Below, one piece after another: positions 1-8,548 of a DNA stretch of 64,000 nucleotides; the first letter of the stretch is position 1, and the number at the start of each line of letters is the position of its first letter. The stretch comes from Massilia phosphatilytica. Lineage in GTDB: Bacteria > Pseudomonadota > Gammaproteobacteria > Burkholderiales > Burkholderiaceae_D. Below the pieces are notes generated by a model. That model was given only the letters and a program-made list of their open reading frames with translations, was not told the origin of the DNA and made no database searches. Where the stretch lies: contig NZ_PUIP01000019.1 of NCBI RefSeq assembly GCF_002968015.1, positions 93,617-157,616 on the forward strand, given 5' to 3'. Both the position numbers and the translations under genes were made by a program.

Positions 1-1
1 T

Positions 2-199
2 GTGCAGGCGGGGGAGCTCGCTGATGCTGTTGCGCATCGCGGGCAGCCGGTCGAGGTCAAGCCGGGCAAATACCATCTGCGGGTGCCTTGCGACAGCATG
101 AAGGCGGGGAGTTTTGCTGACATCACGGTCACTATCGACGATGACAGCAAGACGCGATTACGTCTGGAGGAATGCGGAGTGCAAGTCGACAGCCGGTGA
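2..199 (+). CDS. C-terminal fragment of an unidentified protein (cut by window edge)
   Basis: An open frame runs from the first bases of the window to a TGA at 197-199 and encodes 65 residues. The GTG at position 2 is probably an internal valine codon, because the window edge hides the true start. The fragment has a plausible mix of hydrophobic and charged residues (for example GKYHLRVPCDSM and FADITVTIDDD, which look like beta strands) and two cysteines. I do not recognise the family. It reads in the same direction as the next gene, with about 270 bp between them in which I see no gene. Confidence 0.4.
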   Translation: MQAGELADAVAHRGQPVEVKPGKYHLRVPCDSMKAGSFADITVTIDDDSKTRLRLEECGVQVDSR

Positions 200-469
200 T
201 TTCAGGATCAGAGCAGTTCTTGATACTCATATGGTTGCTACTGGCCCAACGGCTCAAGACTACGACAGCAAAGGTCCGCAATGGGACGGTTCCGGCCCGG
301 TCCTGGAGGTTCGTCATTCTTTAAGATTGATAACCTACTATCCCGAACCAACGGCCGAGTTCGGCCAAGAGCCTGCACCACCATTGTTGACGGAAGCCCT
401 GTTGCGTTGTATTTTTGGAAAATTGTGCCATCTCGGTATGGCGTTAGGCCTTGTCGACTGGAGGCGAAC

Positions 470-2260
470 TTGTTTTCGAAAATCACCAACGCGGCGCTCG
501 TGCTCATGGCGACACTGGGGCTCGGTGTGACGACCTCCGCGCATGCAAGCAAACTGTTGAGGCCAAACCTTGCGACGGAGCTTGCTCAGTGCCATAAGGC
601 CGTCGGGCCCGAGGCGCCTGTCGCTGCCAGCAACTACGCCGGCGGCCTGTCGACGAGCGCCAGCAGCCTGACGCCCGCATCGCTGCGTGGCGTCACGACG
701 GTGTCCCCCAAGGTGGCACATTGCCTGATCGACGCAATGGACGAGGACGTGAAGGTGCTGCAAGTCATCAGCGAAGAAAATGGCATTCGCGACGCCCACG
801 TGTTGCCGCTCGGGATGACGCGGGCGCTGACCGCCGAGGAACAGGCGAAGGTCGATAGCTACCTCGACATCATTACCGACGGGAAGTCCACACCGATTCT
901 GGTTTATTGTCACCATACCAGTTGCTTCCTCTCGTATAACGCGGCATTACGTCTGCGTGATGCCGGTTACACGAATGTCCTGTGGATGCGCGAGGGCTTG
1001 AAGGGCTGGCGCGACGCTGGCCTGCCGATCGGACCGGTGCGCCAGCACGGCAATCGCGTGCAGCCAGACATGACCATCCGGCCAGCCGATGAGGCGCCGC
1101 GGCAACCGTATCCCGAGCCCCCGCACCGCTACGAGAACGCGCGGTATGCCGGGCTCAAAGCCGTTGCCGGCTTCAATCGCGGCCAGATTTGCCTGGCCGT
1201 CACGCAGCACATGAAGGGTGGCAATACCGGCAGTTTCGCCGGCCTGGACAACCGATTCGAGGGGATGTTGTACAAGGCTGCCGGTGTTGACCCGACGCTC
1301 GACCATGTTGGTATCGTTCGCAAAAAGATGCAGGCCTTCTGGAAACAGCATGATGATTTGCTCGAATGCAGCGGCTTGCCGGCAGGGATCAGCGGCAACA
1401 TCGGCTTGATCAAGGCGGGTGTCGCGCAAAGCAACCAGGATTTTCTTTACCTGGTCACCGACGTCTGGCGTCTTCCGCTCGACAAGGTCGACTATGGGGA
1501 CGGCATGACGGTACTCGATTACGTCGCGGCCCAATACAACCGAAACGCCGATAATACTCTTGGTCAGCGCTACCGCAACCAGTTCATCCAGCTACGCAGC
1601 GCGGGCGCGCACCTTCGAAGCGAACTTGAAGACAGTGGCGCCTGGAAGAAGCCGGAAGTATTGCAGCAGGAATTCATTGCCCTGTACAAAGCCACTTCAC
1701 ACGAGGGCGACGTGAACGGCAGTTGGTACTTATTCGACACCTACTACAAAGGGCATTACGTGCCGGTCGACCGGGGCGAGGCAATGCGGTGGCTCGACAC
1801 GCTCAAACGCCAGGCCGTCGAGCAGAATCTCGGGTCCACCATGACGTCAATTGGCCAGCTGTACAGCAATGGCGCTAAATACGTGAAAGCCACGTTGCCT
1901 GTCGACGAGGAAGAAGCGGTACGATGGTTCCGGCGGGCTGGCGAGGCTGGCGATCCGAGCGGCCTGACCTGGACTGGCCGCGCCTACATCAACGGCCGTG
2001 GCGTCCCGCGCGATGTCCGCGAGGGTATTGGCTGGCTCAAGCGCGCGTTCGAGGTCAAGCCCGACGACATGGTGGCGCTCGATATCGGTATCGCCTACGA
2101 TATGCTCGGCGATACCGGCACCGCCGCCAAGTGGCTGCGCGGCGTGCAGGGGGGCGAGGAGGTTTATAAGGATATGAATGTGATGGCTTGGTTCCGGAGC
2201 CATAACCTGCAATATTGCGGGGAAACGATGCCACGCCTCGTCAACCGCTTTTGTAACTAG
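470..2260 (+). CDS. Exported rhodanese-like / Sel1-repeat protein
   Basis: This gene encodes a 596-residue protein. I chose the TTG at 470 because GGAGG lies 5 bases upstream and the protein then begins with a clear signal peptide (MFSKITNAALVLM..., cleavage near AHA/S); the frame is open further upstream. Residues about 90-188 resemble a rhodanese domain: they carry the loop YCHHTSC, with the first cysteine at the persulfide position, and the downstream motif REGLKGWRDAGLPI. The middle is unassigned. Residues about 440-560 contain Sel1-type TPR-like repeats (AVRWFRRAGEAGDPSG, GRGVPRDVREGIGWLK). Periplasmic location is inferred. Sel1 repeats usually mediate protein contacts, so a sulfur-transfer or redox scaffold is possible, but the function is unknown. 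Confidence 0.75.
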   Translation: MFSKITNAALVLMATLGLGVTTSAHASKLLRPNLATELAQCHKAVGPEAPVAASNYAGGLSTSASSLTPASLRGVTTVSPKVAHCLIDAMDEDVKVLQVISEENGIRDAHVLPLGMTRALTAEEQAKVDSYLDIITDGKSTPILVYCHHTSCFLSYNAALRLRDAGYTNVLWMREGLKGWRDAGLPIGPVRQHGNRVQPDMTIRPADEAPRQPYPEPPHRYENARYAGLKAVAGFNRGQICLAVTQHMKGGNTGSFAGLDNRFEGMLYKAAGVDPTLDHVGIVRKKMQAFWKQHDDLLECSGLPAGISGNIGLIKAGVAQSNQDFLYLVTDVWRLPLDKVDYGDGMTVLDYVAAQYNRNADNTLGQRYRNQFIQLRSAGAHLRSELEDSGAWKKPEVLQQEFIALYKATSHEGDVNGSWYLFDTYYKGHYVPVDRGEAMRWLDTLKRQAVEQNLGSTMTSIGQLYSNGAKYVKATLPVDEEEAVRWFRRAGEAGDPSGLTWTGRAYINGRGVPRDVREGIGWLKRAFEVKPDDMVALDIGIAYDMLGDTGTAAKWLRGVQGGEEVYKDMNVMAWFRSHNLQYCGETMPRLVNRFCN

Positions 2261-2419
2261 CGCGAGGGTCGGTATGGATCAACTAACGTTAATGATGTGT
2301 TGGCGTGCCAGTCTCTTCGCGACAAACAATGTCCTGTGGGCGTGGCTTCAATTGGTGAACGCAATGCCATCGACTGCGTCCACGCCACATTGAGTCGCAA
2401 ATGTGTGTTGACTCGACTC

Positions 2420-3652
2420 TCAACCCAGCGTCAACCCATCCAACCCAAACGGCGGCGCCTTCCCGCGCATGAGATCCGCCAGCAAACTCGCCGTCCCACA
2501 CGCAAACGTAAACCCAAGCGGCCCATGCCCCACGTTCAGCCATAGATTGGCATACGGCGTCGCCCCGATGATCGGTGCACTGTTCGGCGTCGCCGGCCGC
2601 AGCCCGGCCCACGGCGTGATTTGCGTGTAATCGGCCGCGCGCGGCATCGTCTCTTTTACCTGGCGCGTGAGGCTGTCCAGGCGTTTCGGATTCAGGCTGA
2701 GGTCTTCGCCCACCATGTCGACCATCGCGGCGACGCGCAGCTTGTCGCCGATGCGCGCATACAGCACCTTGCGTTCGAAGTCGGTGACGCTGATCTCGGG
2801 CGCTACGTCGTCCTGGCGGATCGGTGCCGTCAGGCTGTAGCCCTTCAACGGGTAAATCGGCAACGACAATCCCGCCGATTCCCCAAGCATGCGGCTCTGC
2901 ATGCCGGCCGCCAGCACATACGCGTCGGCCGATAGCACCCCGTCCGACGTCTGCACGCCGCCGATGCGGCCGTTACCGACGACGAAGCGCTGCGCCTCGC
3001 CATGCACGAAACCGTCGAAACGCGGATGCGCACTGATGCGTTCAGCCAGCGCGACGCAAAAGGCGTAGCAGTCCGCCACCGCTTCGCCGCTGTTGTAGAT
3101 GCCGCCGGCAAGCTTGTCTTCCATCGCTGCCAGCGCGGGTTCGTGCGCGACGCATTCGGAAGCATTCCAGACGTCGCCGGCATTCGGCTTCGCGGCGGCC
3201 GCGTCGAAGGCGGCACGGGTGCGATAGACGACCAGCTTGCCGGCGTCGCGCCATTCGAAGGCGTCCAGCGGCACGACGGGTTCCAGGGATGCCATCGCCC
3301 GGCGCGACAGTTCGCCCAGTTGCAGCAGTTTATGGGTCGTCTTGCGGTTCAGGTCCGCGCGGCAGTTGGCGAGGAAGGCGGTCAGCCAGCGCCACTGGTG
3401 CGCGTCGAACTGCGGACGGAAGCGCAGCGGGCCGTGTTCCTGGAACAGCCATTTCAAGGCCTTCAGCGGCACGCCCGCGTCGGCCAAGGGCGACACGTAG
3501 CGATAGCTCAGCTGCCCGCCATTGCTGTAGCTCGTGCCGGTGCCCACGCCCGGTGCGCGTTCCAGCAGCGTGACCCGGTAGCCGGCTTCGAGAAGCCACC
3601 ACGCCGAGGTCAGGCCGACGACGCCGCCGCCGATGACGATTACTTGTTGCAT
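2420..3652 (-). CDS. dadA: D-amino acid dehydrogenase (DadA type)
   Basis: This 410-residue flavoprotein begins with a dinucleotide-binding motif (VIVIGGGVVGLTSAWWLLEA) and continues with the DadA-type segment GTSYSNGGQLSYRYVSPLAD. The C-terminus carries the FAD-binding finish WLNVGHGPLGFTFACGT. Members of this family oxidise D-amino acids, mainly D-alanine, to 2-oxo acids and ammonia and pass the electrons to the quinone pool at the inner membrane. The length matches the family. The gene converges on the rhodanese/Sel1 gene across about 160 bp with no clear hairpin. Its position beside a cell-wall salvage district suggests that it consumes D-Ala released from murein peptides; that link is inferred. 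Confidence 0.9.
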   Translation of the reverse strand: MQQVIVIGGGVVGLTSAWWLLEAGYRVTLLERAPGVGTGTSYSNGGQLSYRYVSPLADAGVPLKALKWLFQEHGPLRFRPQFDAHQWRWLTAFLANCRADLNRKTTHKLLQLGELSRRAMASLEPVVPLDAFEWRDAGKLVVYRTRAAFDAAAAKPNAGDVWNASECVAHEPALAAMEDKLAGGIYNSGEAVADCYAFCVALAERISAHPRFDGFVHGEAQRFVVGNGRIGGVQTSDGVLSADAYVLAAGMQSRMLGESAGLSLPIYPLKGYSLTAPIRQDDVAPEISVTDFERKVLYARIGDKLRVAAMVDMVGEDLSLNPKRLDSLTRQVKETMPRAADYTQITPWAGLRPATPNSAPIIGATPYANLWLNVGHGPLGFTFACGTASLLADLMRGKAPPFGLDGLTLG

Positions 3653-3752
3653 CCGTGCACGCTTTCGATCTTGGACATGCTGGGAAGCTTAAGGGGCGGC
3701 CCCTACGCTCGGCTAATGAATGTAGAGCGGCCGGGCATAACCGGTGTTCATG

Positions 3753-5036
3753 TTATGCACTGTTGTTGGGCATGATTGCGCCCCGGTACAGTGCGGTCAG
3801 GATGCGTTCCTGGAAGCGCGCCAGCGACGAATACCGGCCCTTGTTCGCGGGCGCGAACGGATCCGTCGACGTGCCGCCCGCCAGCACGATCATCCCGTTC
3901 CGGCGTTTCGGATCGAACGCGAACACGGACATCAACCCGTATGCATCGCCCAGGTGCCCGACGGCCGGGAAGCCACCGCCCTCGACCAGCCGGGTGCCGG
4001 TTTCATCGGGGAACTGTTCGTTGCCAAGACCCCAGCAGTGAAACAGTCCATCCGACGTGTCGCCATTGCGGCCGTCATACGTCCATTGCCGGCTGAACAT
4101 CAGCGACAACGTCGCCGGCTTCAACAGCTGCGGACCTTGCCCCATCAACATGCGCATCACGGCCCCCATGTCGCGCGCGCTGATGCGCAGGCCGCCGGTC
4201 GGACTGAACGGCGTGGCATTCGTACCGATGACGTAACGGTCGATGGCAACAGGCGGTTTGACGCTGTAGTCGTCGGCCTGGGCGATCCACGAGCCAGCCG
4301 GATCCCACACTTCGGTGTCGACCGTGCGCTTGCGGTACAAGGTCGCCAGGTTGGCCAGCGCCGCCGGCGGCAGTTCCGCCGGGAGATAGCTCGCCTGCAA
4401 ACCCAGAGGCTCGATCAGCAGGCGCCGCATCAGGCGGTCGAAGCGTTCGCCCGTGACCCGCTCCATCACGGTCCCGATCACACCCCAGCCGAGATTGCAG
4501 TACGTGAAGTACGCACCCGGCCCCGCGTTCGCCGCGAACATCCGAGAGTCGATCACGTCCTTCAGCGCAATGTCCGCGCCCCAGGAATAGCCGGCATCGT
4601 CGCGCAGCGAGGACGTGTGCGTGAGCAGGTGACGCAGGGTAATCAACTGACCAGGGAAATGCGGATTGCGCAACGTAAAGCCGAGGTAGCCGGAGACATC
4701 CACATCCAGATCGAGCTTGCCGTCTTCGACCAGGCGCATTAGCCCGAGCGTCGTCATCATCTTGGAGATCGATGCAATGCGGAACAGCGTATCCGGGCCG
4801 ACGGGCTTGTCCGGCAACCCGTCATGCCCGATGAAGCGCCGGCCTGCCTGAAACGCATAGCTGATCTGCCCGGCGCGGATCGCCAGCACGGACAGGCTGG
4901 CCAGCTCGCAAGACGGATCCGCGGCGATGGCGGCGAGTTCCATGTCCAGCCGGCGGCGCGGCGCGGCCAGCAATGGCCCGGTAGCCCCCAGCAAGGCCAT
5001 ACCCAGCAACAAACGTCGCGCTTTGTTCATCCTCAT
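3753..5036 (-). CDS. Serine beta-lactamase-fold hydrolase (class C / esterase family)
   Basis: This protein of about 427 residues has the class C beta-lactamase/DD-peptidase fold. The catalytic S-x-x-K appears as SISK, the Y-x-N as YCN, and the third motif as HLG in the segment AVGHLGDAYGLM. A signal peptide (MNKARRLLLGMALLGATGPLLAA) directs export. The start is uncertain: ATG codons at 5075, 5036 and 5030 are all in frame, and I prefer 5036 or 5030 because the signal peptide then sits at the N-terminus. The family includes D-aminopeptidases, esterases and beta-lactamases, so the substrate cannot be named. It is divergent from murQ, which makes a role on murein peptides or beta-lactams reasonable. 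Confidence 0.85.
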   Translation of the reverse strand: MRMNKARRLLLGMALLGATGPLLAAPRRRLDMELAAIAADPSCELASLSVLAIRAGQISYAFQAGRRFIGHDGLPDKPVGPDTLFRIASISKMMTTLGLMRLVEDGKLDLDVDVSGYLGFTLRNPHFPGQLITLRHLLTHTSSLRDDAGYSWGADIALKDVIDSRMFAANAGPGAYFTYCNLGWGVIGTVMERVTGERFDRLMRRLLIEPLGLQASYLPAELPPAALANLATLYRKRTVDTEVWDPAGSWIAQADDYSVKPPVAIDRYVIGTNATPFSPTGGLRISARDMGAVMRMLMGQGPQLLKPATLSLMFSRQWTYDGRNGDTSDGLFHCWGLGNEQFPDETGTRLVEGGGFPAVGHLGDAYGLMSVFAFDPKRRNGMIVLAGGTSTDPFAPANKGRYSSLARFQERILTALYRGAIMPNNSA

Positions 5037-5212
5037 CCCCGTATCACCGATATGCAGGCGAGAATACGGACTCATCCCGCGCCGGGCAAATGCAGCGATG
5101 TCAATCCCGCATAACTTTTCGGAATGACAACGGCCGATCCTTTCATGACAGCCCCGGCGGCATTGGGATTACACTGGTCAGGTCCACACATCCGAGTCGC
5201 ACACCTACAGCG

Positions 5213-6094
5213 ATGCTGAACACCGAAACCCCCGACGCGCAACACGCATCACTCGATCAATATCCCACCGCCGAGCTGGTGAACGTGCTCGTCGACGACC
5301 AGTTCAAGGCCGTCGATGCCGTGCGTGCCGCCGCGCCGCGCATCGCCGCGGCCGTCACCGCCGCGCTGCCCCGGATGGAGAAGGGCGGGCGTCTCGTGTA
5401 CGTGGGCGCCGGAACGTCGGGCCGGCTGGGCGTGCTGGACAGCGTCGAGCTGTACCCGACCTTCTCCTGGCCGCACGAGCGCGCCGTCGCGCTGCTGGCC
5501 GGTGGGACGGATGCGATGTTCGTCGCCGTCGAAGGCGCGGAGGATGACGTGGAGCAGGGCGCGGTCGATATCCGCAATGCGAACGTGGGGCCGGACGACG
5601 TCGTGCTGGCCATCGCCGCGTCCGGTGCGACGCCGTACGTGCTGGGTGCCTTGCGTGCCGCGCGCGCGGCCGGGGCGCTGACGATCGGTTTTGCCAACAA
5701 CCCGGAAGCACCCGTCGCCGGCGAGGCCGAGATCGGCGTCACGCTGGACACGGGCCCGGAAGCCATCTCCGGCAGCACGAGATTAAAAGCGGGCACGTCG
5801 CAGAAGATCGCGCTGAACACGTTCTCCAGCGCACTGATGGTGCGTTTGAACAAGGTTTATGGCAACCTGATGGTAGACTTGAAGGCGACCAATGCCAAGC
5901 TGGTCCGCCGTGCCATCCGCCTGACGTCGTTCGCGACCGGGGCCGACGAAGAGGCGGCCCGCGCGGTGCTGGCGCAGTGCGACTTCCACGTCAAGGTCGC
6001 GATCGTGGCCTTGTCCAAGAACATCCCTGTCGAGCAGGCGCGTGCCCTGCTGGAGAGCGCGCGCGGCAGCGTGCGCGCCGCCCTGGCCGGCTGA
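5213..6094 (+). CDS. murQ: N-acetylmuramic acid 6-phosphate etherase
   Basis: This 293-residue protein has the sugar isomerase (SIS) fold of MurQ, seen in GGRLVYVGAGTSGRLGVLDS followed by VELYPTFSWP, whose glutamate corresponds to the family's catalytic residue. MurQ cleaves the lactyl ether of MurNAc-6-phosphate in the cytoplasm to give GlcNAc-6-phosphate and D-lactate. The open frame extends upstream, but the ATG at 5213 gives the usual family length and N-terminus. It is the first gene of a + strand run that includes transport, kinase and amidase genes. No PTS MurNAc transporter (MurP) is nearby, so the MurNAc-6-P is probably made by a kinase. Confidence 0.93.
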   Translation: MLNTETPDAQHASLDQYPTAELVNVLVDDQFKAVDAVRAAAPRIAAAVTAALPRMEKGGRLVYVGAGTSGRLGVLDSVELYPTFSWPHERAVALLAGGTDAMFVAVEGAEDDVEQGAVDIRNANVGPDDVVLAIAASGATPYVLGALRAARAAGALTIGFANNPEAPVAGEAEIGVTLDTGPEAISGSTRLKAGTSQKIALNTFSSALMVRLNKVYGNLMVDLKATNAKLVRRAIRLTSFATGADEEAARAVLAQCDFHVKVAIVALSKNIPVEQARALLESARGSVRAALAG

Positions 6095-6143
6095 CGCGGC
6101 GCGGGCGCTCCGGTACCGCCCGCCGGCCCGACGACGAAAGAAC

Positions 6144-7409
6144 ATGCAGACTACGCAATCCAAGAACCCGTGGCTGTGGGTGCCCTCGTTGTATTTCGGC
6201 CAGGCCATTCCCTACATCGTCGCCAACAGCCTGTCCGTCATCATGTACAAGGACATGGGGCTGTCCAATACCGACATCGCTTTCTACACGAGCCTGCTGT
6301 ACCTCCCCTGGGTGATCAAGCCGCTGTGGTCGCCAGTGGTCGACCTGTTCGGCACCAAGCGCGGCTGGACCGTCTCGCTGCAGCTCGTGCTGGCCGCGGC
6401 GCTGGGCGCCGTCGGCGGGACGCTCCACTTGCCGTCGTTCTTCATGATCAGCCTGGCCGTCATGTGGGTCATGGCGTTCGCGTCCGCCACGCACGACATT
6501 TCCGCCGACGGCTTTTATATGCTGGGCCTGCGCCAGCAGCAGCAGGCCGCTTACGTCGGCGTGCGATCGACGTTTTATCGCCTCGCGACGCTGGCCGCGC
6601 AGGGGCCGCTCGTGATCCTGGCCGGCCACTTGTCGACGTCGCTGGGCGACGTGCACCAGGCGTGGGCCATCGTGTTCTTCGTGCTGTGCGGGCTGTTCTT
6701 CGGGCTCTGCGCATGGCACCAGGCCGTGCTGCCGCGCCCCGATGCCGACCACAAGGCCGCGGAAGGCACCAACCCGCTCGCCAGCTTCTTTGCCACCTTC
6801 GCCAGCTTCTTCCGCAAGCGCGACATCTGGCTGATCCTCGGTTTTATTCTGACGTTCCGCCTGGGCGAATCGCAGCTGTTGAAACTCGTCGCACCGTTCC
6901 TGAAAGATCCAGTGAGCGCGGGCGGCCTGGGCCTGACGACCGAGCAATACGGCACCGCGTACGGTACCGTCGGCATCATCGCGCTGACCATCGGCGGCCT
7001 GTTCGGCGGGTATCTGATTTCGCGCCTGGGCCTGAAACGCTGCCTGTGGCTGATGGTCTTTGCCGTGCACTTGCCTGACCTCGTGTTCGTGTACCTGTCG
7101 TCCGCGCAGCCGCAGAACTTCGGCGTCATCTGCGGCTTCCTCGCGATCGAGCAGTTCGGCTACGGCTTCGGTTTTACGGCCATGCTGATGTACATGATCA
7201 TGGTGTCGGAAGGCCCCTATAAAACGGCCCATTACGCGATCTGCACGGGCCTGATGGCGCTCGGCATGATGGTGCCCGGCATGTGGAGCGGCAAGCTGCA
7301 GGAGATGATCGGCTACCAGCACTTCTTCATCTGGACGTGCCTGGCGACCATCCCCGCGTTCGCGATGGCGGCGCTGGTTAAAATCGATCCGGAGTTCGGG
7401 AAGAAGTGA
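6144..7409 (+). CDS. AmpG-like MFS transporter
   Basis: This is a 421-residue integral membrane protein with about 12 hydrophobic segments. It resembles AmpG-type permeases, for example in the segment AFASATHDISADGFYMLGL, which corresponds to the AmpG ATQDIAVD region. AmpG carries anhydro-muropeptides or GlcNAc-anhMurNAc from periplasm to cytoplasm. The start at 6144 follows an A/G-rich GACGAAAGAA and gives a short cytoplasmic N-terminus. The gene begins 49 bp after murQ, and its stop overlaps the next start (GTGA at 7406-7409), which indicates translational coupling. The context supports a murein sugar substrate, but the specificity is inferred. Confidence 0.85.
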   Translation: MQTTQSKNPWLWVPSLYFGQAIPYIVANSLSVIMYKDMGLSNTDIAFYTSLLYLPWVIKPLWSPVVDLFGTKRGWTVSLQLVLAAALGAVGGTLHLPSFFMISLAVMWVMAFASATHDISADGFYMLGLRQQQQAAYVGVRSTFYRLATLAAQGPLVILAGHLSTSLGDVHQAWAIVFFVLCGLFFGLCAWHQAVLPRPDADHKAAEGTNPLASFFATFASFFRKRDIWLILGFILTFRLGESQLLKLVAPFLKDPVSAGGLGLTTEQYGTAYGTVGIIALTIGGLFGGYLISRLGLKRCLWLMVFAVHLPDLVFVYLSSAQPQNFGVICGFLAIEQFGYGFGFTAMLMYMIMVSEGPYKTAHYAICTGLMALGMMVPGMWSGKLQEMIGYQHFFIWTCLATIPAFAMAALVKIDPEFGKK

Positions 7410-8542
7410 ACAACCAACGCCTCGTGTCGCTCGACGCCTTCCGCGGCTTCACGATTGCCGCGATGGTGCTGGTGAATAATCCGGGCGACTGGGGCCATCT
7501 GTACGGCCCGCTGGAACACGCCAAGTGGAACGGCTGGACCTTTACCGACTGCATTTTCCCGTTCTTCCTGTTCATCGGGGGCGTGGCGATGGCCTTGTCG
7601 CTGGGACGGCTCGCCGCGGCCGGCGCCGACAGGCCGCGCCTGCTCGCCAAGCTGGCCAAGCGCGCGCTGCTGATCTTCCTGATCGGCTTCCTGCTGAACT
7701 TCATGCCGTATTTCAATATCGAAAAAGTGCGCATCCCCGGCGTGCTGCAGCGGATCGCGCTGTGCACGTTGCTGGCCGCACCCATCGTCGTGTATTGCGG
7801 CTGGCGCGCGCAACTGGCCGTCATCGCCGGACTGCTGGCGCTGTACAGCGTGCTGATGTTGTATGTGCCCGTGCCTGGCATCGGCGCCGGGGTGCTGGAG
7901 CCCGGACAGGACTTCGGCGCGTGGGTCGACCGCACCTTGCTGGGCAAGCATCTGTGGGTGCAATCCAGGACGTGGGACCCGGAAGGCATCGTGTCCACAT
8001 TGCCCGCGCTGTGCAGCCAGTTGTTCGGTGTACTGGCCGGACGCTGGCTCGCGTCTGGCAACGACCGCAGGCGCCACGTGGCGGGATTGGTGGGCGCCGG
8101 CGTCGCGTGCGTCTCGATCGGGCTGTTTCTCGATATCATCCTCATGCCGATCAACAAGAGCCTGTGGACGCCGTCCTACTGCTTCCTGATGACCGGCCTG
8201 GCCTGCCTGGCATTTTCCGCGTTCTACTGGCCGCTGGACGTCAGCCCGTCCGCGCGTGTACGGTCGCTGGCGGCGCGCTGGACGCGTCCGTTCGTCATCT
8301 ACGGCATGAACGCGCTGTTCATCTTTGCGTTTTCCGGATTTATCGCGAAAATGCTGGGCTATGTAAAATTCGCCCAGCCGGACGGCAGCCTGCGGTCGCT
8401 GGGCCAGACGTTGTACGCGCCGATCGCCGCGTTGCCGATCGGCGCCGTCAATACGTCGCTGCTGTATGCCGTGTTGTTCGATGCGTGCATGTTCCTGATC
8501 GCGTGGGGCATGTGGCGCAAACGGTGGTTCGTCAAAGTCTAG
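7406..8542 (+). CDS. NagX-like DUF5009 membrane protein (heparan-glucosaminide acetyltransferase-like)
   Basis: The 378-residue protein starts at the GTG that overlaps the preceding stop codon. It opens with the signature RLVSLDAFRGFTIAAMVLVN of the NagX/DUF5009 family, which is related to human lysosomal heparan-alpha-glucosaminide N-acetyltransferase, and it has about 10 membrane segments. NagX genes occur in GlcNAc utilisation loci of other proteobacteria, but their biochemistry is poorly settled: a transmembrane acetyl transfer to amino sugars and direct transport have both been considered. Its tight coupling to an AmpG-like permease and murQ suggests action on murein amino sugars at the inner membrane. 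Confidence 0.82.
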   Translation: MNNQRLVSLDAFRGFTIAAMVLVNNPGDWGHLYGPLEHAKWNGWTFTDCIFPFFLFIGGVAMALSLGRLAAAGADRPRLLAKLAKRALLIFLIGFLLNFMPYFNIEKVRIPGVLQRIALCTLLAAPIVVYCGWRAQLAVIAGLLALYSVLMLYVPVPGIGAGVLEPGQDFGAWVDRTLLGKHLWVQSRTWDPEGIVSTLPALCSQLFGVLAGRWLASGNDRRRHVAGLVGAGVACVSIGLFLDIILMPINKSLWTPSYCFLMTGLACLAFSAFYWPLDVSPSARVRSLAARWTRPFVIYGMNALFIFAFSGFIAKMLGYVKFAQPDGSLRSLGQTLYAPIAALPIGAVNTSLLYAVLFDACMFLIAWGMWRKRWFVKV

Positions 8543-8548
8543 GAGTTG

